DNA of 51,566 nt from contig DUED01000004.1 of NCBI GenBank assembly GCA_011176685.1, positions 1-51,566 of the forward strand. The letters are read 5' to 3'. The DNA is from Anaerolineae bacterium (GTDB taxonomy: Bacteria > Chloroflexota > Anaerolineae > Anaerolineales > Anaerolineaceae). Of the stretch, positions 39,304 through 49,365 are shown piece by piece. The notes beneath the pieces are model-generated. The model saw only the letters and a program-made list of their open reading frames with translations. It did no database searches and had not been told where the DNA came from. How positions within the stretch are numbered: position 1 is the stretch's first letter; every line of letters starts with the position of its first letter. The translations under genes were made by a program, and so were the position numbers.

Positions 39304-42300
39304 TCATGGCAACGTAAAAATCAGAATCATATTGCTGCTGGCATCGCTAACCCACAGATCATCATGTATATCAAAGACTAAGTCAACAGGTTGGCTGATG
39401 ATATCTTCGGACAAAGATAATATTTCCCAACCTCGTAGAAATTCGCCTGAAGAGGAGAACTCTAGGATTCGGGAGCTTTCCGGGTCGGTCACTAACACAT
39501 TGCCAGTTGGGCCGATTGTAAGAAAAGGTTTGTTATTCAGTGACTGACCATACCATCCGTCAATGTCCCAGCTTGCTATGGCAGAATATTCTATGCCCTC
39601 AGGGCTTGGTTGGAAGACCTGCACTCGGCGGTTCCAAGTATCTGCAGTGTAAAGATATCCATTTTGGTCGAATGCCAACCCAACTGGTTCGTCAAATTGT
39701 CCCAGATCTAACCCACCAGTGCCAAATTGTGTAACATCATTACCATCTTTATCGAAAACAACTATACGTTTATTGCCCGTGTCCGTGACAAATATTAGGC
39801 CATCTTTATTAATAGTAATTCCCCGAGGTCCCCAAAATCCTTTTGGACTTACACCCTGAGCGAAATAACCCCACATTTTAATAAATTTTCCATTGGAAGT
39901 GAATTTTTGGATACGGTGGTTCCAGGTATCAGTTACATATATATTCCCTGCTGGCCCGATTGCTATATCCCAGGGCTCATAAAAAGTTCCGCCAGGTGCA
40001 TTGCCTTCTGCAATGCTTGCGAAGCTGCCCCAAGTATGGAGCAATTCGCCTGATTCCGAGAAGTGTTGTATGCGGTGATTTTTTGAATCAGCCACATAAA
40101 TAGAGCCATCAGTAGCGAATGCGATTCCACGAGGAGTGTCTAGTTCCCCAGGAGTATTTCCACCACCAGAAATAACTCGTGTAGGCATTAAAGGATTAAT
40201 TTTGCCTTGGTAAGGATCTTCTTCTAATATGTTTTGCAAAGATTCAGTTGTGCCATATTCCCAAATTTTTGCAGCAATATCCTTACGAATATAGAACCGC
40301 ATTTTTTCGCTTGGTAGCCAATTTTCAATTGTTAAATGAGGATTATTTGTGACTTCAGCGTAAAGTGAATAGTCGCGGTCGAACCAGATATTAAAAAGTG
40401 CCTGGCGCATATCGGGAGATGTCAATGCATTGATTATCCTTTCCCAGGTGAGGTTGAAATAATCTTGATTTGGCCACCAAAGTCGCATGTATTCAAGGAC
40501 ATAGTAATTGTCACGAACAATGGGTTCAATTTTGCCATAATTTGCCTGACCGGCAATAATAAGAGGGGCCTCTTCAAGATTGCGAGTGGGAGTTTCCATG
40601 TACCCAATGCGGTTGGGAAAATTCCGGAAATACCACCAATAAGGATAAAGCGCATGGTTATCATAGCCAACTTTAATATCCAGACCTCCTGTGATGCGTC
40701 TTGAAATTTCTTCTACTTGAGCTAGAACCTCTTTTGGTCCTGGAGCTGCGTGTGCATATACAAGGAATTCAGTCGGATAATCATAATTAATAAAAGATGC
40801 CCTGAAAGCTGTCCGTGTTGTTGTTAATCCCAATAGAATAATGGCACAAATTAAACCTAAGTGAAGGATCTTTTTTAAACCCCATTGATAAAAATATTTG
40901 TTAATCAAAAAACCGATGGCTGTTGCTAGTATGAGTGAGAATAGAAAATAATTCGTCGCTTGTATCTGTACTTGAGTTTTTCCTTGAAAGGGTGGGTGGT
41001 TACCGAATGTGTTAGTCAGCAAATTCGAAAATGCTAACAAGAATGAGATGATTAAAATTGACCCAATAGCCTTTTTTTCTGTCCGTTTTTCATTAAATTG
41101 GAAAGAATCAATTAAACGTCCGAAACCCCAACTTGCACATAGCAGCAAAGGTAAGCAAATGTGGACCGTTAGCCATGGCATCTTTTCTCCGGCGAATGTG
41201 TATGCCAATAAACTAGTAATTAACCAGTAAATGAAAAAGGAGAGAAAAAAAGATGGCTTGCGATGGTTGCCTGAGATTACACCAGTTGTGTCAACATGTG
41301 ATGCTTGTTTCTTGCTGTTTTTATTTGCATTTCTTATAGTTGATGATGCAAGCTTGCTAATTCCAAAATATGCAGCAATCACTGTTCCAATAATTGCAAG
41401 GTATTCGTAGAAAGGCAATTGCAGGAAAACATAATAATATAAAGGTTGGCTTCCGCGGTTGATATCTTGTTGAGCGATCCAATATCCGAGAGATCCGACA
41501 AAGCCGGTCAATATTCCAAAGATGTTAGTAAAGAATGTGGAATAGAAAATTATGAAAATTATGTAAAAGACAAGAGCAAATTTCCACCAATTTTTCAGAT
41601 TCCATATTGTTCCCAATATAGCTGAAACTGCAACCAAATATGTTAAGTAAATCATTGTTACAATAATATTTTGCTGATCTGTATATTCTATTGGATTGAA
41701 TCCAGCGAAATTAACAGGGAATGCGCTTAATAGCGGCAAAACGAGTGTACTGACTAGAATAAGAAGATTAAAGGGACGTGCATTCCTTAAGTCTTTCCAT
41801 TTCAATTTACTCTTTAGAAAAACAATCAGTCCCAAGCCCGTCATGAGTGGGAACAAGATTGGTGCAAATGTTTTTAAGGTTGTGGATAGGAAAGAGATCT
41901 GGCCGATTAAAGAAGAGCTAGACGAGAATTGTCTGCCGGGTTGAAACTCGATTGCTTGAATTGGCAAGATCATTTTCCGGGAAAGTATGATTGATGAGAT
42001 TAATGCCCCGAAAATTATTACCAAGAGCATGGAATTCTTAATTATAAATGTTATCCATTGCGAATTACTACTCCAATTCCCTTTAATAATTTCTCGCAGT
42101 GTTAATATAGCCAGGTAAATTAACAATTGCGCAGTGTATATATATGCAGTTTCCTTTGAGGTGAAGTGCAGGGCGAGTGCAATAGTTAATAAAAATAGAA
42201 ATCGATTTTGCCCACAATCGATGTATTTCAAAACTCCGAAAAGCAATAGTATTCCAAGAAAAGCAACTAGTGCCTCATTTCGTGCATAACGACCATAAAA

Positions 42301-42720
42301 AAGCATAAATGGTGAAATTAAAAACAATATTCCGGCTATCAGGGATCCAGTTTTCCCTAAATAATCACGGAAATATATTAATAGGAAGGCGACTGTCATG
42401 ATGCTGAACAAAGCGTGAGGCAAACGGGAGCTAAAATCGTTATCACCAAAAAGGAAATACGAGAATGCCATTAGGTGAAACTGCAATGGTCCATGAGAGA
42501 CTGGATCATGTCGGTATCCCCTGCCTGAGTATAAATCATAGGCAGGTACGACATGGTTCACTTCATCATGACTCATCACTCGTAAATCCAAGTTGTATAA
42601 ACGGGAAATTATTACTAAAAGTAGGATGAAACCGATTAGAAGTTTATCTAAAGTTATTTTGGAGAGATACTTCCCGATGGGGTAATCTATCCAGCTAATG
42701 CTTTCTCTATTTAAATCCAT
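39304..42720 (-). CDS. Membrane glycosyltransferase-like TIGR03663 (Agl23-type) protein fused to NHL-repeat propeller
   Basis: 1138 residues. Residues 20-650 hold about 12 membrane helices; the first loop has VMSHDEVNHVVPAYDLYSGRGYRHDPVSHGPLQFH with D52 and E53, the metal and acid site of GT-C glycosyltransferases, and a later GRYARNEA. This is TIGR03663, associated in archaea with flippase and N-glycosylation genes. Residues from about 845 to the end form at least five NHL repeats (PRGIAFATDGSIYVADSKNHRIQHF, PWDIAIGPAGNIYVTDTWNHRIQKF and others), a six-bladed propeller probably outside the cell. The last repeat runs to the stop codon. A single large gene with no sugar-pathway genes beside it. 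Confidence 0.88.
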   Translation of the reverse strand: MDLNRESISWIDYPIGKYLSKITLDKLLIGFILLLVIISRLYNLDLRVMSHDEVNHVVPAYDLYSGRGYRHDPVSHGPLQFHLMAFSYFLFGDNDFSSRLPHALFSIMTVAFLLIYFRDYLGKTGSLIAGILFLISPFMLFYGRYARNEALVAFLGILLLFGVLKYIDCGQNRFLFLLTIALALHFTSKETAYIYTAQLLIYLAILTLREIIKGNWSSNSQWITFIIKNSMLLVIIFGALISSIILSRKMILPIQAIEFQPGRQFSSSSSLIGQISFLSTTLKTFAPILFPLMTGLGLIVFLKSKLKWKDLRNARPFNLLILVSTLVLPLLSAFPVNFAGFNPIEYTDQQNIIVTMIYLTYLVAVSAILGTIWNLKNWWKFALVFYIIFIIFYSTFFTNIFGILTGFVGSLGYWIAQQDINRGSQPLYYYVFLQLPFYEYLAIIGTVIAAYFGISKLASSTIRNANKNSKKQASHVDTTGVISGNHRKPSFFLSFFIYWLITSLLAYTFAGEKMPWLTVHICLPLLLCASWGFGRLIDSFQFNEKRTEKKAIGSILIISFLLAFSNLLTNTFGNHPPFQGKTQVQIQATNYFLFSLILATAIGFLINKYFYQWGLKKILHLGLICAIILLGLTTTRTAFRASFINYDYPTEFLVYAHAAPGPKEVLAQVEEISRRITGGLDIKVGYDNHALYPYWWYFRNFPNRIGYMETPTRNLEEAPLIIAGQANYGKIEPIVRDNYYVLEYMRLWWPNQDYFNLTWERIINALTSPDMRQALFNIWFDRDYSLYAEVTNNPHLTIENWLPSEKMRFYIRKDIAAKIWEYGTTESLQNILEEDPYQGKINPLMPTRVISGGGNTPGELDTPRGIAFATDGSIYVADSKNHRIQHFSESGELLHTWGSFASIAEGNAPGGTFYEPWDIAIGPAGNIYVTDTWNHRIQKFTSNGKFIKMWGYFAQGVSPKGFWGPRGITINKDGLIFVTDTGNKRIVVFDKDGNDVTQFGTGGLDLGQFDEPVGLAFDQNGYLYTADTWNRRVQVFQPSPEGIEYSAIASWDIDGWYGQSLNNKPFLTIGPTGNVLVTDPESSRILEFSSSGEFLRGWEILSLSEDIISQPVDLVFDIHDDLWVSDASSNMILIFTLP

Positions 42721-42826
42721 TTTATTTAGTTTATAAAGAAACGATTTAATAATTCTATCCGAAATTTTTGGGAATTTATATTATTCAATGACTTTTTAAA
42801 TAAGAAATGGAGACATGATATTATTT

Positions 42827-42841
42827 GTTAGTTGAAGAAAC
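42827..42841. repeat. Left copy of 15-bp target site duplication
   Basis: GTTAGTTGAAGAAAC, identical to 44276-44290 on the other side of the insertion element. The perfect identity shows a recent insertion. The duplicated sequence lies directly before the rpoB promoter. Confidence 0.88.
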
Positions 42842-44275
42842 TGTCATTCACCAGTGAATATGACACCCTTACTCACCAATAAAAATGTCATCCTGGTTCA
42901 ACCAAATTCTTTTGGTGAATTAGTTTACCATTCAACCGATAACCATAATCCTGTTTCCAAGGATGGTCTTTTCCTGGTGAATAATTGATGATTGGCTTTT
43001 GTTTATTCATGTCTATCTGGGCCTCTCTTTCTGATTGAACATCTTTATGGGAATAATCATGCGCGGGGGTGAACTTGCCAATTTTGAGAGGCACGCCCAA
43101 TTTGTGTGCAAATCGGGCGATCTGAACATCTTTGAAATACACAGTCAATCCACCATCCAGATGGTGATGTAATGCAACTTTTGCTTTGGCAAAAGAACAT
43201 CTATCCCTGCCGGGTGTCAGCTGCAGTGGATGATTGTCAAAAGATATGGTGTTGTCATTCTTTACCGTTCGAGTGTATTTGAACGCAAACAGATTGTAAG
43301 GATTTCGCGGCTCGCCCCATGGCACAAAAGCTTACCCGTCCTGCTGCGCTTTCACCATAAACCGTTGATTGTAATTATGCAGAAATCTTTTCAGCACCCC
43401 ATTAGCTTTTTCCAGGCTGTCGGCACTGGCTTCGCGTAAAGCCTTGACCAACCGGTCCTGCAGGGTTTCAAATAACCGCTCTATGCGCCCTTTAGCCTGA
43501 GGGGAGTGGGCTGGGATTAGTTCAATGCCCAATTCTTCTAAAACACGCTCAAATTGGCTTTTGGGCTCTTTTCCCGCCAATTGTTCCACCAGACTGACTC
43601 TCTTGCGGCTCGTGAGGCGTTTATCCATATATATGCTTTGCGGGATGCCTTCTGTCAAACATATTTCCTGAAGCACCTCCAGGTATCCGGCCGCATCCTC
43701 TTGTTCTCTGAATGTCGCATACACTTTATTGGTCGCGTCATCGATATAGGCGATCAGCGTCAGTTTCGGCCCCCGCCCTTCTAGCCAATCATGAATGCTG
43801 CCGTCAGCCTGCAGCATCTCTCCTTGCATCGGTTTTCTCTCCCTCCGGGTATAATACTTTCTGCTCTTCTTATGGTGCAGTGTGGGATAACCAGCCTCCT
43901 GGCGGATGCGTGTCAGACTGCTGGCTGATACCCTGAGTGCGTGTCTTTCTGCAAGGATTTCGGTTAAATGCAGGGTGTTGTAATCAGTATATTTCTCTTT
44001 CAATAACTGTTTGATTGTTGATGTTAGGGTTGGATCAAGCCTGTTTGGAGAAGGTTTACCGCGGTTCCCATGCGCCAGGTTTACTGCGCCTCCTTCGCGG
44101 TATTTCTTGATGATCCGCCTGGTTTGCCTCAGGGATGTGCCCATCATCGTAGCTGCCTGGCTGCCAGTGATCTTTCCAGTCTCTACCAGAATCATTACTT
44201 CTACTCTTTTGATTTCTTTTATTGTCATTGTCACCTTTATATTGTCCATGGTGACATTATTACTGGTGATTCACA
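42842..44275. mobile_element. Insertion sequence of the IS481/IS1202 (ISNCY) type, 1434 bp
   Basis: The element begins TGT and ends ACA. Its ends form an imperfect inverted repeat of about 27 bases (about 21 matches), with the shared core TCACCAGT. It is flanked by perfect 15-bp direct repeats. One long transposase frame on the minus strand fills the inside but carries a stop codon. A 15-bp duplication fits the IS481-related IS1202 group, where some members make duplications of about 15-18 bp (from memory). The right end lies 15 bases before the -35 box of rpoB. Confidence 0.88.
42888..44249 (-). pseudogene. Transposase of the IS481/IS1202-like element, interrupted by TAA
   Basis: A single frame of 454 codons is open except for TAA at codon 306 (43334-43332). 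Before it lie the helix-turn-helix (SQAATMMGTSLRQTRRIIKKY) and all three catalytic acids: D149 in LQADGSIHDW, D209 in IYMDKRLTS, E257 in PQAKGRIERLFETLQDRL. After it, in the same frame, come AFVPWGEPRNPYNLFAFKYTRTV and about 145 further residues typical of the C-terminal beta-rich domain. Translation more likely starts at MTIKEIKR (44228), where AAAGGTGA precedes the ATG. The truncated product keeps the catalytic triad but probably lacks function. Confidence 0.85.
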
Positions 44276-44290
44276 GTTAGTTGAAGAAAC
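44276..44290. repeat. Right copy of 15-bp target site duplication
   Basis: GTTAGTTGAAGAAAC, identical to 42827-42841. It ends immediately before the TTGACC of the rpoB promoter. Confidence 0.88.
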
Positions 44291-44319
44291 TTGACCAATT
44301 TCACGAGTATTGATAAAAT
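44291..44319 (+). promoter_or_regulatory. Sigma-70-type promoter of rpoB
   Basis: TTGACC at 44291-44296, 17-base spacer, TAAAAT at 44314-44319, matching the consensus at 10 of 12 positions, 66 bases before the start codon. The adjoining IS has left it intact. Confidence 0.75.
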
Positions 44320-44385
44320 AAGAGATTATTGTGTATTCATGGCTTAGTTATTTGTTTTAAAAGGAATTCTATTTAGGAGAAATTG

Positions 44386-47300
44386 ATGGCTTCAGTATTG
44401 CCGATTAAATCATATGCTCGCATCCATTCAATATTGGATTTACCCGATCTGATTGAGGTACAGAAAGACTCCTTCAATAGGTTAAAAACGGAGGGTTTAT
44501 CTAACCTGTTTGATGAAATCTCTCCTATTGAATCATACAATAAAGGGATAAAGCTGTATTTTCCTGGCAGTTCTTCGGAAAGTGAGCATTGGGAATTGAA
44601 ATATTGGTTCGAAGAACATAAACATACGATAGATGAATGTGTAGATCGTGATCTCACTTATGCCCGCCCTTTATTTGTTTCTGTTTTATTGGCGGGTCCA
44701 GAAATTCCAGATCCGATTAAACAGGATATCTATCTTGGGGATTTCCCAGAAATGACTATAAAAGGAACCTTTATTATTAACGGTACTGAACGCGTGGTTG
44801 TTTCCCAACTTATTCGATCACCTGGTGTATATTTTGATGCTTCATTCGAACGGGCAACAGGTAGGAGATTGGCTACAGCAAAATTAATTCCAGATCGTGG
44901 CGCGTGGATGGAATTTGAGACCCGTAAAAATAATTATCTTATTCTTAAATACAATCGTAAGCGAACAGTTCCCGTTACAATTTTCTTACGAGCTTTGGCT
45001 GCAGTAGATGATGGCATAAAGGAATCTCCTTTAAATTCGGGCACAGATGAAGAAATACTTTCTCTATTTGAAGATATCGATAATAATACTGATAGGTTAT
45101 TTATTACAGCAACATTTAGACAAGAGCCAGATTGGGATCTATCTAATGGCAAAACAATCGCTGAAGCAGCCTTGCTGGAGTTTTTCCGTCGCATGCGGCC
45201 AGGCGATCCAGCGACTTTAGAAAATGCATGTGAGTTCATTGAGGAACAGCTTTTTAATAGACGTCATTATAATCTAGAGAAAGTGGGGCGATACAAATTG
45301 AACCAGAAATTAGGTTTGTCCGATCGGATCCCAATTGATCATCGTACAATAACTAAATGGGACATTGTTTTTCTAATTCGTAGAATGATTGAAATCAATA
45401 ATGAGATGAAAGATAAAGATGATATTGATCATCTCGGCAATCGCAGAGTTAAAACAGTTGGTGAACTGATTCAAAATAAATTACGTATTGGTATGCGCAG
45501 AATGGAAAGGGTTATCAAAGAGCGCATGTCTATTCGTGAGCAAGATCAACTTTCACCGGTAAATTTAATTAATATTCGGCCATTGGTTTCTGCATTAAGA
45601 GAATTTTTTGGGTCAAGCCAACTATCTCAGTTCATGGATCAAACTAATCCACTTTCAGAACTTCGTCATAAGCGCACATTATCTGCTTTAGGACCAGGTG
45701 GATTAAGACGTGAGCGTGCAGGTTTTGATGTAAGAGATGTTCACCACTCGCATTATGGGCGAATTTGCCCAATCGAGACACCTGAAGGACCAAATATTGG
45801 ACTCATAGGTCGTTTGGCAACATATGCAAGAGTCAATGAATATGGCTTCATTGAAACCCCTTATAGAAAGGTTATTCATGAAATTGAACTTAATGATCCA
45901 CGGTTAGAAGGAAAAATCTTGAGGAAGACTTTTAGATCGCCCAAGAATGATGATGTTATTATCCAAAAAGGTAAAAGAATAACGAAAGATCAATTAAAGA
46001 AAATTAGAAAATTCAAAAAGGAGATTGATAAACTGTCAATTATCCCGTTTATTTCAGAAGAAATTGAATTTCTCTCCGCTGATACTGAGGACAAATATTT
46101 CATTGCTCAAGCGAATACGCCTCTAAATGAACATAATGAGTTTGCTTATGAAAGGATCTCGTGCCGCTTTCACTCAGATTTTGTAATTTCATCATCAGAC
46201 AATATTCAATATATGGATGTTGCACCTCATCAAATTGTAGGAATTAGCGCTTCTTTGATTCCATTTCTTGAACATGATGATGCAAACCGCGCATTGATGG
46301 GCTCAAATATGCAAGCACAGGCTGTGCCACTCCTGCAACCAGGTCTCCCAACTGTTTCTACCGGTATGGAAGCATATGCAGCCCTTAACTCTGGTCAAGT
46401 ACTGGTGTCAGAGGAAAAGGGAGTGGTTGTCTCTGTTACAGGCAGGAAAACAATAATTCGGTCGAATCGAGGTAACAAGAGCTATCAATTGCGAAAATAC
46501 CAAAGGTCAAATCAGAGTACATGCATTGATCAGAGACCCATTGTAGTAAAAGGTCAGCGAGTAAACAAGGGTGATGTATTGGCTGATTCTTCTTCAACTG
46601 TAAATGGTGATTTAGCATTAGGTCAAAATGTCGTTGTCGCATTTTTATCTTGGGAGGGAGGTAACTTTGAGGATGCAATTTTGATCTCTGAAAAATTAGT
46701 TCAACAAGATAAATTTACATCCATTCATATTGAAAAATATGAAGTAGAAGCACGCGATACAAAGCTTGGTCCAGAAGAAATCACACGCGATATACCAAAC
46801 GTTGGTGATGAAGCTATTAAGGACCTTGATGAGAATGGCATTGTTCGAATTGGTGCTGAAGTTGGTCCAAATGATATCTTGGTCGGGAAAATTACTCCTA
46901 AAGGCGAAAAGGAGCTGACCCCTGAAGAACGTTTATTGAGGGCGATTTTTGGTGAAAAATCGCGAGATGTAAAAGACACTTCCTTACGAATGCCACATGG
47001 TGAAAGGGGAAAGGTTGTTGAAGTAAAGGTTTTCACGCGTGATCAAGACAGCGATCTTGCTGCTGGTGTGGATACGATGGTTCGTGTGTCAGTTGCACAA
47101 TTACGTAAAATCACTGCAGGAGATAAAATAGCGGGGCGCCATGGGAACAAGGGAGTCGTTTCATTAGTTGTGCCAGAAGAGGATATGCCTTTTCTCGAAA
47201 ATGGGCAGCCTGTTGATATTATTTTGAACCCATTAGGAGTGCCAGGAAGAATGAATATCGGACAAGTGCTCGAAACACATCTTGGGTGGGCAGCGAGTCG

Positions 47301-48309
47301 GCTAGGTTTAAGGGCAGTTACACCAGTATTTAATGGTGCCAATGAGTCTGAAATTGAAGCAGAGCTTGCTCGGGCATGGCTGATGGATACTGCCTGGAAT
47401 GAGGTGGCTAAAAGAGCATGGGAATGGGTTGGTAAACAGGGTTTTTCTCCCGAAGAGCTCAGGGATGATGATGAGGTCCGGCTTCTATATTTGGAGTATT
47501 GGCTGGGTAATAAAGGTCATGATATCTATAGAATTGCATCTGATAACCTCTATGCCCGCAGAATCAACTTGGAAGAATGGCTTAAAGAACGAGGATATGA
47601 GCCTAATAACTTACTTGATTTTGATAACATCCAGCTCAATGACAATACAAGCGATGAAAAGGGAAAGAAAGCTATCCAAACTTGCCTGCGAATTTGGTTA
47701 GAAAAGCAGGGTATCAATGTAAGCAGAACAAAGGATGAAAAAATCCGGCAAAAAGCAGAAAATTACATGAGCAAAGCAGGCTGTCCATTACCAATAATTG
47801 GCAAGCAGGTTCTACGGGATGGGAGAACAGGTTCAATATATGATCAACCAGTCACAGTGGGTGTGATGACTATAATGAAATTACACCACTTGGTAGAAGA
47901 CAAGGTGCATGCTCGTTCAACGGGGCCCTATAGTCTTGTTACTCAGCAACCTCTTGGAGGGAAAGCGCAATTCGGAGGGCAGCGTTTCGGTGAGATGGAG
48001 GTTTGGGCTTTAGAAGCATATGGAGCAGCATATATATTGCAGGAGATGCTGACAGTCAAATCTGATGATGTGCAAGGACGTGTTGCTTCTTATGAAGCTA
48101 TTGTAAAGAAGGAACCTATAGAAGAGCCTAGTTTACCCGCGTCTTTTCGTGTTTTGGTGAAAGAACTGCAAAGCTTGGGTTTGGCGGTTGAAGCAGAGAT
48201 GGATACAGGAGATGTGGTTCGATTTGGAAAAGATGAGGAAAGAAAGCGCCCACCAAAACTGCAAACTGGATTATTGGGATTAGGTAAAAAGTTTGATAAT
48301 ATATTTTGA
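44386..48309 (+). CDS. rpoB: RNA polymerase subunit beta
   Basis: 1307 residues from ATG at 44386 (AGGAGAAATTG before it; an in-frame TTG precedes the ATG). Landmarks are [10 protein letters not shown], the rifampicin region [58 protein letters not shown], the fork and flap [37 protein letters not shown], and the C-terminal [51 protein letters not shown]. About 140 extra residues lie between [10 protein letters not shown] (near 980) and [10 protein letters not shown] (near 1146). At the place of E. coli R529 it has T431. rpoC does not follow, and rplJL do not precede, unlike the usual order. Confidence 0.97.
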   Translation: MASVLPIKSYARIHSILDLPDLIEVQKDSFNRLKTEGLSNLFDEISPIESYNKGIKLYFPGSSSESEHWELKYWFEEHKHTIDECVDRDLTYARPLFVSVLLAGPEIPDPIKQDIYLGDFPEMTIKGTFIINGTERVVVSQLIRSPGVYFDASFERATGRRLATAKLIPDRGAWMEFETRKNNYLILKYNRKRTVPVTIFLRALAAVDDGIKESPLNSGTDEEILSLFEDIDNNTDRLFITATFRQEPDWDLSNGKTIAEAALLEFFRRMRPGDPATLENACEFIEEQLFNRRHYNLEKVGRYKLNQKLGLSDRIPIDHRTITKWDIVFLIRRMIEINNEMKDKDDIDHLGNRRVKTVGELIQNKLRIGMRRMERVIKERMSIREQDQLSPVNLINIRPLVSALREFFGSSQLSQFMDQTNPLSELRHKRTLSALGPGGLRRERAGFDVRDVHHSHYGRICPIETPEGPNIGLIGRLATYARVNEYGFIETPYRKVIHEIELNDPRLEGKILRKTFRSPKNDDVIIQKGKRITKDQLKKIRKFKKEIDKLSIIPFISEEIEFLSADTEDKYFIAQANTPLNEHNEFAYERISCRFHSDFVISSSDNIQYMDVAPHQIVGISASLIPFLEHDDANRALMGSNMQAQAVPLLQPGLPTVSTGMEAYAALNSGQVLVSEEKGVVVSVTGRKTIIRSNRGNKSYQLRKYQRSNQSTCIDQRPIVVKGQRVNKGDVLADSSSTVNGDLALGQNVVVAFLSWEGGNFEDAILISEKLVQQDKFTSIHIEKYEVEARDTKLGPEEITRDIPNVGDEAIKDLDENGIVRIGAEVGPNDILVGKITPKGEKELTPEERLLRAIFGEKSRDVKDTSLRMPHGERGKVVEVKVFTRDQDSDLAAGVDTMVRVSVAQLRKITAGDKIAGRHGNKGVVSLVVPEEDMPFLENGQPVDIILNPLGVPGRMNIGQVLETHLGWAASRLGLRAVTPVFNGANESEIEAELARAWLMDTAWNEVAKRAWEWVGKQGFSPEELRDDDEVRLLYLEYWLGNKGHDIYRIASDNLYARRINLEEWLKERGYEPNNLLDFDNIQLNDNTSDEKGKKAIQTCLRIWLEKQGINVSRTKDEKIRQKAENYMSKAGCPLPIIGKQVLRDGRTGSIYDQPVTVGVMTIMKLHHLVEDKVHARSTGPYSLVTQQPLGGKAQFGGQRFGEMEVWALEAYGAAYILQEMLTVKSDDVQGRVASYEAIVKKEPIEEPSLPASFRVLVKELQSLGLAVEAEMDTGDVVRFGKDEERKRPPKLQTGLLGLGKKFDNIF

Positions 48310-48323
48310 AAAGTTCAATTACA

Positions 48324-48352
48324 TTGACGGTGGATAACGCGTATGATATACT
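48324..48352 (+). promoter_or_regulatory. Sigma-70-type promoter of the str operon (rpsL)
   Basis: TTGACG at 48324-48329, 17-base spacer, TATACT at 48347-48352, matching the consensus at 10 of 12 positions in the gap after rpoB. The ribosomal-protein genes therefore have their own start, independent of rpoB. Confidence 0.75.
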
Positions 48353-48411
48353 CGATTTTTAGTGTCTTTACCATAATTAAGACTTAGAGAATTTTATGGA
48401 GGCTTAAGAGG

Positions 48412-48831
48412 GTGCCAACAATTAATCAATTAATAAGAAAGAACAGAAAAAGGAAGAAGGTGAAAAGTAAAGCGCCTGCTTTATTATTTACTTTGAATTC
48501 AGTGAAGCAGAGAAGGGTTCGACAACCGAAAGGCGCACCCCAAAAGCGTGGAGTCTGCACTATTGTTAGAACTATGACTCCGAAGAAACCGAATTCAGCC
48601 TTACGAAAAATTGCACGTGTGCGTTTGACAAATGGTATTGAAGTTACCGCATATATTCCTGGTGAAGGGCACCAATTACAGGAACACTCGGTTGTTATGA
48701 TTCGCGGTGGACGAGTAAAAGATTTACCAGGTGTTCGTTATCATATTGTGCGTGGAACGCTTGATACAACTGGTGTAGCTGTTAGGAACCAGGGTCGTTC
48801 TAAATATGGAACGAAACGTCAAAAGTCATAA
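48412..48831 (+). CDS. rpsL: 30S ribosomal protein S12
   Basis: 139 residues. It begins [20 protein letters not shown] (GTG start, AGAGG upstream), continues [35 protein letters not shown] (the Lys at which streptomycin resistance mutations arise is wild type) and [33 protein letters not shown]. It is longer than the usual 123-126 residues because of a basic insert of about 14 residues ([16 protein letters not shown]) near position 26-41, a variant seen in some other bacterial S12 proteins. First gene of the str operon. Confidence 0.97.
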   Translation: MPTINQLIRKNRKRKKVKSKAPALLFTLNSVKQRRVRQPKGAPQKRGVCTIVRTMTPKKPNSALRKIARVRLTNGIEVTAYIPGEGHQLQEHSVVMIRGGRVKDLPGVRYHIVRGTLDTTGVAVRNQGRSKYGTKRQKS

Positions 48832-48857
48832 TTTATTATAGGTAGGGAGTCTATCGA

Positions 48858-49325
48858 ATGAGAAGGACAAAACCGGAAAAACGGATTATTAACCCCGATA
48901 TACGTTTTAATAGCGATAATGTACAGGTTTTAATTAACCATGTTTTAATGATGGGTAAGAAAAGTTTAGCAACACGAATTGTGTATAATGCACTTGAAAA
49001 AATAAAGGAATCGACGAAGCGAGATCCAGTTGAGGTTTTAGATCTTGCTCTAAAGAATGTTGGTCCTTTAATGGAAGTACGACCTCGCAGGGTGGGTGGT
49101 GCTACATATCAAGTACCAATGGAAGTAAGAAATGATCGGCGATTAACTTTAGCAATCCGCTGGATTCTGGAAGCAACTATGGGACGCACTGGAAAATCGT
49201 TTGCTGAAAAATTATCAGTTGAATTAATGGACGCGGCAAAAAATCAGGGTTCTGCAATCCGCAAACGGGAAGAGGCACATAAGATGGCAGAGGCGAACAG
49301 GGCATTTTCACATTTTAGAATTTGA
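48858..49325 (+). CDS. rpsG: 30S ribosomal protein S7
   Basis: 155 residues: MRRTKPEKRIINPDIRFNSDNVQVLINHVLMMGKKSLATRIVYNALEKI, VEVLDLALKNVGPLMEVRPRRVGGATYQVPMEVRNDRRLTLAIRWILEA and KREEAHKMAEANRAFSHFRI cover the full S7 fold and its 16S rRNA contacts. Normal length. It lies 26 bases after rpsL with GGTAGGGAG upstream and 40 bases before fusA. Confidence 0.97.
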   Translation: MRRTKPEKRIINPDIRFNSDNVQVLINHVLMMGKKSLATRIVYNALEKIKESTKRDPVEVLDLALKNVGPLMEVRPRRVGGATYQVPMEVRNDRRLTLAIRWILEATMGRTGKSFAEKLSVELMDAAKNQGSAIRKREEAHKMAEANRAFSHFRI

Positions 49326-49365
49326 ATTTTATTTGTTTATTTCCGTACTTTAACAGGTTACGATT

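Noticed and set aside
42888-43325. A separate gene downstream of the transposase
   Set aside because: It is in the same frame as the transposase and continues its C-terminal domain across a single TAA.
44383-44385. TTG as the start codon of rpoB
   Set aside because: The next codon is ATG with better spacing from AGGAG, and RpoB proteins do not need the extra residue.
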